Part shown: positions 12,770 through 25,047 of the stretch, in pieces | Numbering within the stretch: position 1 is the stretch's first letter | How the letters are laid out: each line of letters starts with the position of its first letter | Assembly: GCA_005656395.1 (NCBI GenBank) | Contig: SRSI01000013.1 | Location: 1,860,001 to 1,924,000 of the forward strand | Origin: Strongyloides papillosus | Taxonomy: Eukaryota; Nematoda; Chromadorea; Rhabditida; Strongyloididae | Reading direction: 5' to 3' | DNA: 64,000 nt | The notes under the pieces: generated by a model | Database searches by the model: none | Told to the model about the DNA's origin: nothing | The model's input: the letters and a program-made list of their open reading frames with translations, nothing else | Made by a program: the position numbers and the translations under genes

Positions 12770-15165
12770 GATGTTTTATATTTTTACAAAAAACTTATCG
12801 TTTAATGCAAGTTATTAAGTAATATTTAATCAACCCTACTATTATGAGAAAATTAACTATATAATTAATAACCATTCTGACATTTAAAATTTTTGCAAAA
12901 GTAACATCAATTTTATTCTTCTGTGGAGATATGGATCATTTTATTTGATATAACTTTTAAAATATCATGCATATAACAATGTATATAATCAAATATGCTT
13001 TAATGACAACATGTTAATTCATGAATAAATGTGTTGAAATTTATTGTCAATTTTTTGTTTATAAAATTAATGTGAATGAAATCTGTAAAGAAAAGTTTAT
13101 GCATATGTTATAACATTTTTTTGGATTTTATCATGAAAGTTAAACCTGTCATAAATAAATTAAAGCATTTTATGATTGAAATATTAGTTATAATATGAAA
13201 AATAATAACTTTAACATTTTCGATCATTTCGTAAAATTATGTTTAATTCCAATATTTTTACTAGATCATTTATAAAACAGAATAATCAATTTAATAAAAT
13301 TTACCCTTTGCACTTTTTAATTATTACTGTTTTAAATTTCTAATTACTTTATATAAAATTGTTTTCTAATCATTTAAATTAACAAAAGTATTAATGCATA
13401 CTTTATTTATCAATATAATATATGATTTTTAATGAATTTGAAAACTTTCGATATTTCCAAACAATTAATGAATATAAAAATACTTTTTTTTATTTTACAT
13501 GCCTTTTGATATAAGATTTTTAAGGAACAAACAGATACGAAAATTATATTTGTTAGTATTATAGTTTCTAAAACTAAATACATTGAGAAAATCATCAGTT
13601 AATGATTTTTGCGACAATAATATAAAATAATTTATTAGTTTATATTGGAATTTTTAACATTCAGAGTTTAGAGATTAGATGTCATAATCGAAAACTTTGG
13701 AAAAATCTTTTCATTTAAAAAACTTTTTTGGTAAATTTATTAACATAAAAATATTTATTTGAACTTCCATTGTTTGATTTGTTATACTATATAAATAATA
13801 TAATATAAATTTGATCACATTAATGCAAGTATATATATAGAAGCAAAATGTTATAAATTTGCATTCTAATATTATATTTACTTCTCAAACTGAGCATACG
13901 TTATATGCATGCTTTCCATTAGTGAAGAATATTTTTCTTCTTAACATCAAAATAATTTTTATTATATTAAATTTTTTAGTATTATTTTTTAAAATAATAT
14001 CCATCTTGGTTACTGTCAAATTTTATATTTTTTTAGTAATTACTTTATAAGCAATTGAAAAAAATTATTTTGAGATTTGTCGCATGAATACAATTGCAAG
14101 ATGTTAATGATTATAATACATATATTAGTGAAATAATCAGTGAGAATATTATATTTTACTAAGACCAATAATTTGTAAATAATGTAGTCACAATATTGTA
14201 TACAATAAAAAAATTAGAAACTAATGTATTATATTTTAGTTAGAATGAAGATAAAAGTTTTTCTAAACTATATCACTCCCAATTGTTCGAAATTATGAAA
14301 GTGATAATGATATAATTTAAATATATAATATTTGAAACAATGTTTATAAATAGACTTTATATAATATCCCCTCATTCGAATTTTAAATTATTTAGCAAAA
14401 AAATATTTTATACTCGCTAAATCGTTTGAGCTATTTACGATGTCAATAAACATACATAATCATTACAAAAACAACATTTTTCTATGAAAAATAACTTTCT
14501 TAAATTTTTAAAATTGGGAAAATGATTGTTTATATTAGTAATTAAAAATTTTGTCTTAATATTTGTCGTGATATAACTTCTAATTAGATAATTTAATTTG
14601 AGAAGAAAATGATGTTTTTTTTTGAAAACGATTTAAGAATTAGTCAAAAAATATTAGCAATTTTTAAAAACGTATTACTATAACTTCTACGTATTTTATT
14701 TTTCTACGTTTTTTATGCTATTCAAAAATATTATACTTTTCAAAACACTTATTTTTGTTTCATTTATTTAAAATTTCTGCTGTTTTTTTTATTTTTTAAA
14801 TTCCATTGTTTAAGGACAACATTTAATGCACTAAAATATTTTTAGTAGCGATAAAAACTTGTAAAAGGAAATATTAAAAATATGAAACATATTTCGTTAC
14901 ATTTATATTTTTCAAAAATTATATTGGATTTAGAATGATAACACTCATTCACTGGACAGAAATCAGGCAAGGTCTATATGCGTATGACATCATCTGTCTC
15001 CTCTGTTTTAATTAGACAGTCCGATTTCTCTTGTCCGTGTCATTTCTTAATAATTGTATATAAATTGGTATTCGTTAATGTATTATACTATGATTATATC
15101 TTACCTGTATGATAAAACTGTTAATAAATATAAAACGAATAGCCATCCATAGTAATTATTTTATA
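12770..15165. other. AT-rich intergenic sequence with one GC-richer patch
   Basis: No coding gene was recognised. A patch at about 14950-15050 is less AT-rich and holds an imperfect inverted pair (GGACAGAAATC near 14957 and GATTTCTCTTGTCC near 15023). It may be a short RNA gene or a transposon end, but no family can be named. Confidence 0.4.
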
Positions 15166-15169
15166 TTAA

Positions 15170-15866
15170 CCCTTTCAGTCCCAAACTTGTAAGAAATATA
15201 ACTTTGTCAATTTTAAAGATAATGGAATGATTTTATACTCATTCGATAGAGAAAGGTTGGCAAAATAATCCTACCTAAAATTGAAAATGGTGCTACTTAA
15301 TATTAAAGTACAGTAGTTATTTAAAGTAGAGATAAAATGACTAATTTAGTAAAAATTTTAGAATAACAAATTTATAAAATAAATATGCATATAGTTAGAT
15401 AATAAAACAGTAAAAGAAAAATTGTTATAGTAACTTTTTGAGTTTTATAAGGATAAGTATTCAATTCTTGCAATATTCTATTCTTAGACATTTTTATAAG
15501 CAATAATAAATTTTACAATAAATGATTGATATGAAAAAATGTTTTTGGTATATATGCATAATAAAGCTGAGAATTACAAAAGTTTACTAAAAACGATAAA
15601 GATACTTTAGACTTTCTTGTGATATTTAGTAGATATAGGTAAAAGGTCTAATTCTTACAATAGAATTAACTTTTTTTTTACTTACTAAATATATATAATT
15701 ATGCTAATTTTGATGTTATTATTCGATAGATAAATTTTATTTTATTGGGATTTTAAATATTTCATTCAATTTCGCCATCCTTTTTTTACTATATTCGTTT
15801 TTAAAAAGTAATATTTTAATTAGAATTTATGTTGTTACATTCAATTCAAGTTTGGGACTGAAAGAG
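15170..15866. mobile_element. piggyBac-type MITE (697 bp)
   Basis: Terminal inverted repeats match at 19 of 20 positions: left CCCTTTCAGTCCCAAACTTG (15170-15189), right CTCTTTCAGTCCCAAACTTG read on the other strand (15847-15866). Both ends are flanked by TTAA (15166-15169 and 15867-15870), the target duplication diagnostic of piggyBac transposons, and the CCC start also fits. The interior has no transposase frame, so it is non-autonomous. Confidence 0.9.
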
Positions 15867-15870
15867 TTAA

Positions 15871-18800
15871 ATAAAATAACTGCTATATAAATAATACACG
15901 AATGTCACTATATCAAGAGCCAATTCTTTTCCCCAAATTACAAATATATTTTGTTGGTTTTTTCATAATATTATTACTTCATAGAAACAGTTACTAAGTA
16001 TTTTTAGAATTTGTTGTATATATAAGTACGATTAATTCATGAAATTTATTATGCTTTCACTAACATTTTATCTATCCAAGAAGCATTTTGGATACCAAAA
16101 AAATGTTAGTGGTTTACGTTAATAAAATTTCATCTATATCTCTTGTTGAGTAATTGTGATAGATTTAAATCTTAAATTGAGAATATATCTCTTTAGAGAC
16201 CATTTAAGTTATCATTAGTTTCATTTTTATTATTACACATAATATAGTGTTTTCCTATATTATCTTTATAAATATTATAGAAATATTTATCTATTTTCCT
16301 TTTTGCTGAATATGAGTAAAAAATTTCCAACTTCAGTTTAGAATTGATTAACTTACAATCTAATGATATTGGTTTAGAATCTTTTACCATTTCATATCGG
16401 ACTATTCATATTTGTGTATTTGTTACTATCACCAAGATCTGTATTAATAACAGCTCTAATTAAGTTAGCGCATACAATGTTTAATGTTGCAAATATTTGA
16501 TAGAAACGTTCTGATATCATTTAGAATCGTTTTTATAAATTTCCATTAGATAAATAGAACCGTTCTACATAAATACTTGAAACAGCAGAAATTTATCTCA
16601 TTTATATGTTTTTCAATTTAGATAGAAATTAAATGAAATTAAAATCTGATTATAATGTTATTTTAAAAAAGCTTTTATGTAATTTAATATATTTTATTTT
16701 TTTATTTATAAAAATCAAAAATTGTATGTATTATAAATATTTAGGTAGAAGAATTACGTTTCTTATATTGAATACGTAGATAATTTATAATATGTTTAAT
16801 AAAATTCATAATAATTGAATATATTTTGTTAGAAGTATTATATATTTTGCTTTTTAAAAATACTATTTTTATTCCGAAATTGTTTAAACGTTAAAGTGTA
16901 TAAATAATCAGAAATACGATAATAAAATTTAAATTTTTATTAATGATCAAACAATTCTTATTCGAATCAAGTAGAATAATTATTTGTTTAATCATAAAAC
17001 ACTGTTTTTTAAGCAATACATTTATAATAACGAACTAAATCTAAAAAAATATTGAAAAAAAATTTACTAATTTTCTAAAAAAATAAACTTTTAAAAATAA
17101 TGAAAAATTTATACGAAAATATATTAGTTATAAAAACTTTTCACTATAAAATAAATTTAACATTTTTGAGTTGTATATTAAAAGCAACTATACATTTTTA
17201 TGGTTTGATTCTTTTTTTTAAACTGTATAAAAAAATATATTGTAATTTATTAAATGCTAAAAAATGTTTACTTTTAATCATTATTTTGAGTTTATACAAA
17301 CAAAAAAATGTTATACTTTCTTTTGTAATATATCGATAAATTAAATCTTTCTTTTAAATTATCTTATATTTTTATAAAAATTCATTGTAAATTACTTGTA
17401 TTTTTTGTTTTTATTCTTTCCCAATATATTAAACCTCTTGAAAACAATATATTTTATTACTGTTTGATTTATATGAATTACACTTTGTTAAAATCAACAA
17501 CATTTTTTATACATTAATAAAAATGTACACTATTTTAATATTTGATAATTCGTCTTATTACCATGCTAACTTTAAAAAATATGTGGGAAATGCATAAAAA
17601 GTTTTGATGGAGGAAGAATATGAGGACAAAAAGCTAAGGTTACGTCAGTAGTGAAAATTCAAAAAGATTCCTTCATTAAAAAAGAAATAGAAAATGCATA
17701 TAAGATTATTTTTTCACAGTACAATCTATATTAGTTCAATACGTAATGCTGTTATTCAAATAAAATTTTTGAAGTCTTAACAAGTGACAAGTATATTGAT
17801 AAAAATCGAAGTAAAACTTATATTTGGAAATTAAGCGAAATAAAATAAGAAAAAACGTAGTAAAAAATGTCTTTAAATAGACAAAAATCAAAAAGTTTCG
17901 TTAATCTAACTTATATTCTTTTGAGATTTGTTATCAATATTTATATATTCTTTTACTAAAGAACAAAGCAATAGAAGTGTTAATTTATTATTAGAAATTA
18001 TATTGATTAGTTATTTAACTGGAAAATCGAATCAAAAATGATGTTGAAAGGTAACTATTTTTTATTGTTTAAATATGTAAAATTAAATATTTAGATGTAA
18101 TATTAACATAAATTAATATTACATCTAAAAAAACTCCATTACGAATTTAAAATCAATTCTAGAAACTAATTGATTAATAGCACATTAATTTTTTACAAAC
18201 TGTTTAAACGTAGTAATTTGTTAATGTTTCAAATACAATTAATTTGATGAAATTCAAAAATCAATATTTGAGAAAACAGATTCTTGCAATAAACTAACAA
18301 GTTATTTAGAAAATTAGCAGTTATGAAATTATAAGAAAGAATTTACTGAAACGTTATAAATAAATTTCCTAATTTCTGATAAACGAAGAGCTTAAATGTA
18401 GAAATGAATTCACAGAGTAAGTATTATTCTAAATATAATGGCATTGGAGAAGAAGTGTATATATAAAGCAAAGAATTTTTTAGGATATAATTACTAAATG
18501 CAAGTGGAAATTATTTGAATGGCCATAAATAATAACAAAATTATCAAAACTACATTTTCTTAAAATGATTATATTTTAGAGGATACAATAATTTTTAACT
18601 CTGTAAATCTTGAATTAGTTAATCCTATTTTCTTACTATGAAGAAAACGATTTTATTAAAAAAAGATGATCATAGTACAGTGTGAAACAATTGAATAATG
18701 TTTGATGAAACAAAAATTAAATTTTGAATATATTCATACATATTAAGGGTATAAATAGATATTTAACCACCTTTTAAAATAATTTGGAAAGAAATGACAC

Positions 18801-19945
18801 TTTTAAAGCAAGCTATGTTATGAAACAATACATCAGTGATTTTTTACAAAAAATTTACAAAACAACCTAAAAACAATATTATTGGCAAAAAGGTTTGTTG
18901 ATATCTTGTATGAAATATAGAAAATTTTAATGACAGTAGTATTAAAACCAATAGACTACTATTTTTTAAATCGATAATTGTAACTGTGTAATTGAGAGAA
19001 GCTCTTGATTCTAAAAGTTCAAATAAAGTAAGAATATTTGTCAATAGATTAAATTATTGCATTTTACGGTCCAAAAATTCTACAAAGAATTTATGAATAG
19101 TTATAAATTTTGTGGTATTTTGTAATATGAAATAAATTGTAAAAGTAACTTTTTGCAGAAAGTACTGTTTATGAGTTTTTGTTTAACGTTTAAATTTCGT
19201 GGTAATTAACTTAATTATGGAAAGAATATTTTAAAAATTAAAACTATCTATAATCTGACAATATTTGATATATAGAGTCTTAAATATACTTCACCATTAT
19301 GCTTATAATATCAAACAAAAGAAATAGAATAAAGTAATAAAATAGAAATTATAAGAATATCAAAATTTTAAACTAAATTGAAGCCTTGGAATTTATTAAA
19401 TTTTAAAAACGATGCATCATAAACTTAAAATACTTTTTACTATGGAAAATTTCCAAAAAACATGTCAAGAAAATAAATTTATTGAAACATCGTTGGAAAA
19501 GCCATTATATATTTTCAATCAATAAGTTTTTCATTATATCATACAAGAAAAAATGAATATCCTAACCGCTGATTTTAAAATAACTAAGAAAAGATTTATA
19601 AACATTTTTGATTTTATTTGTATAATTAAATTTTTTAAAATAGAAAAATCTAGTATTAATAATAAGTAAGCATACATTTTTTATTCTATTGAAAAAAATT
19701 AATGATGTTGTGTGAATTTTTCTTATAAAAAATTAGTTTATTAAAAATCTCCGTGATTAAACATAAATATGTAATTTAAAGTTTGTTATAAATTGACTTA
19801 TATATTAACAAATAACAATGCATAGAAAATACTATAATTTAAAGAAAAAATAAGTTATGTTGTCTTCAATGAAACGTTTATTATACTTGATCAATTTTTA
19901 TGATTAATTTGTAGAAATATACATGTTTATTAAAGCAAACTGTCA
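15871..19945. other. AT-rich intergenic sequence
   Basis: About 4 kb with no recognisable gene, RNA or element. The short open frames are compositional. Confidence 0.5.
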
Positions 19946-19969
19946 TTTTGCCTGAACGTTCAGGCAAAA
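19946..19969. repeat. Perfect 24-bp palindrome
   Basis: Core CCTGAACGTTCAGG, extended on both sides by GC and runs of A/T to 24 bp with perfect dyad symmetry. It stands out in AT-only surroundings. It could be a dimeric protein-binding site or a head-to-head transposon end. Confidence 0.6.
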
Positions 19970-20376
19970 AGGATAGGTGCCGCTAAAAGTAGATAAATTT
20001 TTTAACTTATTATGATAAAAAATGTGCACTAAAAAGTTAATTTGCTCGAAAATAAACCCTTTATTGTGCAAAAATTGTTAATATATTTGTGTTAAAAACT
20101 ATTTATTTTGAGAATATAAATTTTGAATAGAGTTTCATATAATTGGTTTACTACGTATTTTTCAATTTAAAAATATTTCAATAGCAAGAAAACACCGTAA
20201 TAACAAAATAAATTGAACTGAAACCATAATAGTGATAACTATAGCTAACAAATTAACATATAAAAACAATAACTTAAACGCCTCTTGTCGATATTAACTT
20301 TATTATATCAAAACATCCTTTACAAGTCTCTTAAAATTAAAATGACAATAAGTTATATAATATAATCCTCTTTATA

Positions 20377-21117
20377 CACTCAAAGTTAAAAACACGAATT
20401 AGATGAACACGTATGTATTTCTGTACGAATTGACATAAAATACGAATTCAAAAAAATCTTTTTTTATACGAATTTTTAAAGTACGTATTTATAACTGTAC
20501 GAATTCGTATTAAAGAAACTTCTATCCAAAATCTTTTTTATTTCATTAATTATATATATTTCAGTTAAACTATAATAAAAACCAAATTTTTGCTAGTTTT
20601 TATGGGATTCAGAGAGAGTGAAAATGTAAGCTATTTATCTACAACAATTACTAAAGCTTTTTTTAGGTTTGCTGGGATTCCTGTGATTCAGAAAAAACTT
20701 TAAGAAATCAATTAATACTATATACATAGTTGTGATTTAGTAAGTTTATTTTCAAAATAAAAAGGCTGTTAAAAATTGTTTTTTTAATAAGAAGATTGTT
20801 AAGAATTAATGTTTTTTTAATAAAAATATTTGTTTAAAATTGTGTTTTTTTAATAGAAATAATTATTTAATAATATGTTTTTTTTAAAATTTGTGCAAAT
20901 ATCATTACGATAATATCGTGTTTCATGTATACCATATATTTGTGTTTCATGTGCACTATATATTAGTGTTTTGCAGCACAATTAATTCGTACTTTAATAT
21001 ACGTTTTATTGTTATAGTTTTAGGCATCTAATATCATGAAAAATTCGTACAATAAAGTACGATTCCTAAAATTCGTATAATTAAAATACGAATTAAACTT
21101 GTTTCCAATTCTGAGTG
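20377..21117. mobile_element. TA-flanked MITE with a TACGAATT motif array (741 bp)
   Basis: The ends read CACTCAAAGTTAAAAAC and, on the other strand, CACTCAGAATTGGAAAC. Each is flanked by TA, as expected for a Tc1/mariner-like target. Both terminal 150-200 bp carry repeated ACGAATT/AATTCGT motifs, about nine to ten in all, including a palindromic TACGAATTCGTA near 20497. The centre holds imperfect tandem units built on TTGTTTTTTTAATA (about 20765-20885) and TGTTTCATGT (about 20920-20965). There is no transposase frame. Confidence 0.65.
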
Positions 21118-21119
21118 TA

Positions 21120-21862
21120 CCATGTGCAAAAAAATAAGTTAGAGACTAGATGGATTTATTATATAAATATAACACTACATCAATATGTGGGTGCAACAGG
21201 CTATCCATGTAGAACAACATAGAAGAAGTTTTAAAAAAATTTATTTATTTATAATATGGTCTAAAAAATTTAAAATTAAATTTATTTTTTTTAAATGAAT
21301 ATATAAAAAATAAAATAACTTAATTAATAATATAACATATTGATAAAACATTGTTTTACATAAAAGAATGTAAATTACACCACAATTTTTAATCCTAAAA
21401 ATATAAGAAATTAAATGTTAATTTTTATATAAATTTAGTTTAAAATTTTTAACAGTTTATTTGCTTTAATTATAAAACATTTTTTTATGAAATTGTATAC
21501 AATTTATTTGTTGTTATACTTTTTGTTAAATTAACAATATAAATTATCAATTAACAAGTTTGCTTTACAGAAAAATTTAATCATTTAATCACAATAATAA
21601 ATTTTCTATAACTTTACGACTACAATTATATATACTTAAAATTCTAAAAATAAATGATTACACTCGGTAACTAAAATAAAACATAAAAAATGTTATTTTT
21701 CACTACTTTTTTATTTATACATTTTTTCATTCACTTTATACCATAACAAATGTAAACAAAACAAAAGACTTATCAAAAGAATTGCTATTATTTAACTCTA
21801 AAAAGTCCACTAATAATCTTTATTTATTATTATTTAATATTCAATTAAAAGCTCCCCCTCAA
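21120..21862. other. AT-rich intergenic sequence
   Basis: Nothing recognised before the tRNA. Confidence 0.5.
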
Positions 21863-21943
21863 GGCGAAGTGGCCGAGTGGTTAAGGCGTTGGTTTTAGGC
21901 ACCAATATCTTCGGATGCGTGGGTTCGAATCCCATCTTCGTCA
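21863..21943 (+). tRNA. tRNA-Leu(UAG)
   Basis: A complete cloverleaf of 81 nt with a leucine-type long variable arm. The acceptor stem GGCGAAG pairs with CTTCGTC, with discriminator A. The D arm is TGGCCGAGTGGTTAAGGC, an A-box match. The anticodon stem TTGGT/ACCAA encloses the loop TTTAGGC, giving anticodon UAG for CUA/CUN codons. The variable arm contains ATCTTCGGAT. The T arm has GGTTCGAATCC, a B-box match. A TTTT run at 21946-21949 is the Pol III terminator. There is no intron, and CCA is not encoded. Confidence 0.97.
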
Positions 21944-21949
21944 TATTTT

Positions 21950-22390
21950 ACATACTTTGCAAGCCATCACACAGAATTGAGGCATGTTTTGATGGTGTAA
22001 GCTAAAATATAGGAGGATTTTCTTTACCTGTTGAAAAGTTAACCTTTGTTAAAATTTTAAAAATATCAAGAGAAAAAAAATTTTGTAAACGACGCAAAAT
22101 ATTATGTTATCAAATAGATTTTATCGTTTTTACCAAGATATGTATGTTTGACATTTTAAATAATATCACTTTTGATTTGTTTGTGGTAGTTCTCTATGAT
22201 ATCGTGCTCATCTTAGAAGATAACTTGTTATCTATAATATTTTATAAAGTTTCCTAATTTTATGTAAGTAATTCAGCCAAAAAGGAAATATTTCTTTTTT
22301 TAGGATGGAAAACGCGCGTTAAGATTTTCCACTCGTTGTTTGCGAATTACCACTTAATTTTTTATTTTAAAGACGAAATTTTTTCTTAGT
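21950..22390. other. Spacer between tRNA-Leu and the pogo-like fragment
   Basis: No gene recognised. The right part (about 22300-22390) is less AT-rich and may belong to the same decayed transposon. Confidence 0.35.
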
Positions 22391-22778
22391 AATTATCGGT
22401 CGATTTTGTCCAACAAAGTTCTTGATCTTACAACCAATCTACTTCTAGACATGAACTTAGAATATCATAAATTGCCTCTATTAAAATCACTAAAATCCAT
22501 CTTCTCTGCGAGTATCTTTGCTTGTCTTTTAATCATAACGATGGACACTTGTTTGTGCTGACTCGTTTTATCAATCACCTATGATTTTAATATAGATTCA
22601 AATTCTTTCCATTTCGGTCTAGGTTTTCCGAATGTTCTTCTTGTTTTGTTTTCAGATTTCGCTACTACCAAATTGACCTCTCTAAACAATCGTGCTTAAA
22701 AGCCGCAGCTCTAGTTCCGTGGATTTCAGCAAACATTAGAGCTTTCAATTTTAAATCAGCAGTGTAAGATCTACGCAT
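22391..22778 (-). pseudogene. pogo/Tigger-like transposase, N-terminal fragment
   Basis: From an ATG at 22778 the minus strand reads RRSYTADLKLKALMFAEI and HGTRAAAF, the first helix-turn-helix of pogo/CENP-B-type transposases. A frame break with tandem stops follows. The next frame gives TRRTFGKPRPKWKEFESIL and then QVSIVMIKRQAKILAEK, which correspond to the linker and second DNA-binding part. DFSDFNRGNL follows. The DDE catalytic domain is absent. Base composition is less AT-rich than the flanks. I assigned the family from motif order; a similar N-terminus also occurs in a few other eukaryotic transposases. Confidence 0.6.
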
Positions 22779-22779
22779 T

Positions 22780-24990
22780 CTTAAAAAAATATAAATAAGT
22801 AGCGATAAAAATGAAAACTTATCTGATAAACTATAAGAAATATAAACTCATAAAAAAATTTACACATATTTTCAACCTCCGAAAAACATTTCTCCACTCG
22901 ATTCCAAAAGAAATTATTTACGTGAAATTAAGGTACACAATTCAAATTTAATTTCGTGTAGTGTTGTCAACGTTTTAACATAAATTATTTTTTTCAACAA
23001 TCTTATCACAACAATAACATTTTATTTATTATATTATTTTTGCCTTATTTATTTGGTATATTAACTACAAAAAAAATTTATTAATATACCATAGTATCTT
23101 TATTAATATGTTTTAATGATTTGAATTATTACTAATTACTTTTTATATTATCATCTAAAAACATTTTAAAAAATCAAACTTACAGAAGTTTTGAAACATT
23201 ATTTCTTTTTTTTTTACAACGAAGATAACTTTAACATGTTTTAATTTAAAAAAAAAGTAGATTAAAATAAAATTTCAAATCTATCTTACTTTTGAGGTTA
23301 ATAATTATTTCTTTTCGTTATTATTATTAGAAAATTTTTAAATTTCTAAATTTACTGTTGTTAGTAGGTTACTTAAAAGATTAATCTTTTTTAAAACTGT
23401 TACAACCTCACACGAAAGCAACTTCTATTAACGTACTTTGTTTTATATTTAAAAAAAAGTTGAACTCTAACGTGAGCATAATATCATAAAAAATATCGAG
23501 ATTAAACGAAAGTTAAATTATTTCAATGTGTCAAACATGCATGTTTTTTGTAAAAAATGACAAAAAATTATAAAGCGATCTAATATTTTGTGTCGTTTAA
23601 ATAACTTTTGTTATCGTCTGATATTTTTAAAAGTCGAATAAAATTTAATTTTTTTAACAGACAAAACATTCATTACATATCGTCAAGATTCGTCAAAATT
23701 TGTCTTTTTTTATTTTTTTTTTGTGTAATATCTAGAAATATGAGAAAATAACTTTATGTAATCAATTATTTTTTAATGTACCGGAAAAATAAGTGTTAAT
23801 ATCTTTCTAATGATTTTATGAAATAGCCACGTACACGGTCTTTTTCAATTCACAGCTAATTTATTAGATTAAGAAAATTTTCTAGTACGTGTTAAAATAT
23901 TGAATAAAAATTATTTTATGTGCTTTGCATAAGTGCTGACTAATTTTTACAAAAAATTATCATGTTAAATAAATATTCTTTGTTTTATTTATAAAATAAA
24001 CTTAAAAAATTTAAATTTAGCTCGATATTCTATATTTTTTTACAATTTGAATTATAATTTCTTTTAATATATTTTTATTTCTTTTTTACACAAAAAATAA
24101 ATTAAATTCTAATTATAGTTTAACGGGAAGGGTTAAACTCAACACGGTGTGTCATGATACATTTTGCCGCGTTGGAAAATTTCGCCGCATTTTATAAAAG
24201 TTTAAGTTTATATTCAAATTCTTAAACAAATTTTCATATATAAGTTAAATGTTTTTCAAAATCTTTAAAATAAAGTCAATTGATATAATTAATTTAAAAT
24301 TTTTTTTAAATAAAAGAATTCTCGTAACAGTAAATGACCGCCGCGCGTAACATATATATCGCACAATATAGTTGCAGTTTGAGTTTACCCCAAGTCAGTT
24401 TTACACTTCGTTATCCTAAAATCTCTTTTTGGAGTAGTATAAAATATAACTGTTTTGTAGTTAAGATAATATTATAAAAATTGTAGCAAAGTTAAAAAAT
24501 TACTTTAATGTTGTTAGTACTTTGTAGTTGATAAAAGTGCTAAAAAAATTTCTTTTCATTATGTGTTTATTTTTTCTAATTTTTTTAAAAATGACGTGTA
24601 CTTTGATCTTTAGAAGAAAATAAAAAAATATTAATTAAATTATTTGGCTAAAAGCGTAATGCAAATTACTAAAACAAAGAATAAAATAGCAAAAGTTCCA
24701 TACCTACTTTAAAAGGAGTTACTAAGTAAACTTAATTTATTTTTCTCTTAATATCTATAATTAAAATAAATGAATATAACAAATATCAAAAGACAAAGAA
24801 ATAATAATGATAAAAATTTATAATTTAATATAGTATAAAATTTATACTAAATTTGCATTTTTACTACTATGGTACTCTAGAAATTTTTATATTTATAATC
24901 AGTGAGTAGACACGAGAATTAAATAAAAATAAGATATATAATATTCTTTTTGTAGATAATACTTCTTAGATATGTTACAAATGTAGAATC
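22780..24990. other. AT-rich intergenic sequence
   Basis: No gene recognised. Between about 24120 and 24420 a GC-richer stretch has weakly complementary ends (GGTTAAACTCAA against TTGAGTTTACCCC), perhaps an eroded MITE. Confidence 0.4.
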
Positions 24991-24995
24991 AAACG

Positions 24996-25001
24996 TTTAT
25001 T
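24996..25001 (-). terminator. Poly(A) signal of the TIL-domain gene
   Basis: AATAAA on the minus strand, about 47 nt past the stop. Confidence 0.5.
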
Positions 25002-25047
25002 TTGTCTTATTTAATGCAAAAGATATAAAATTAATTTTTATAATAAA

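Noticed and set aside
16193..19044. Several 60-80 residue open frames
   Set aside because: Low-complexity Leu/Ile/Phe/Lys/Tyr translations of AT-rich DNA without start context, splice signals or recognisable motifs.
24120..24425. Possible MITE with complementary ends GGTTAAACTCAA / TTGAGTTTACCCC
   Set aside because: The complementarity is short and imperfect and no target duplication could be fixed.
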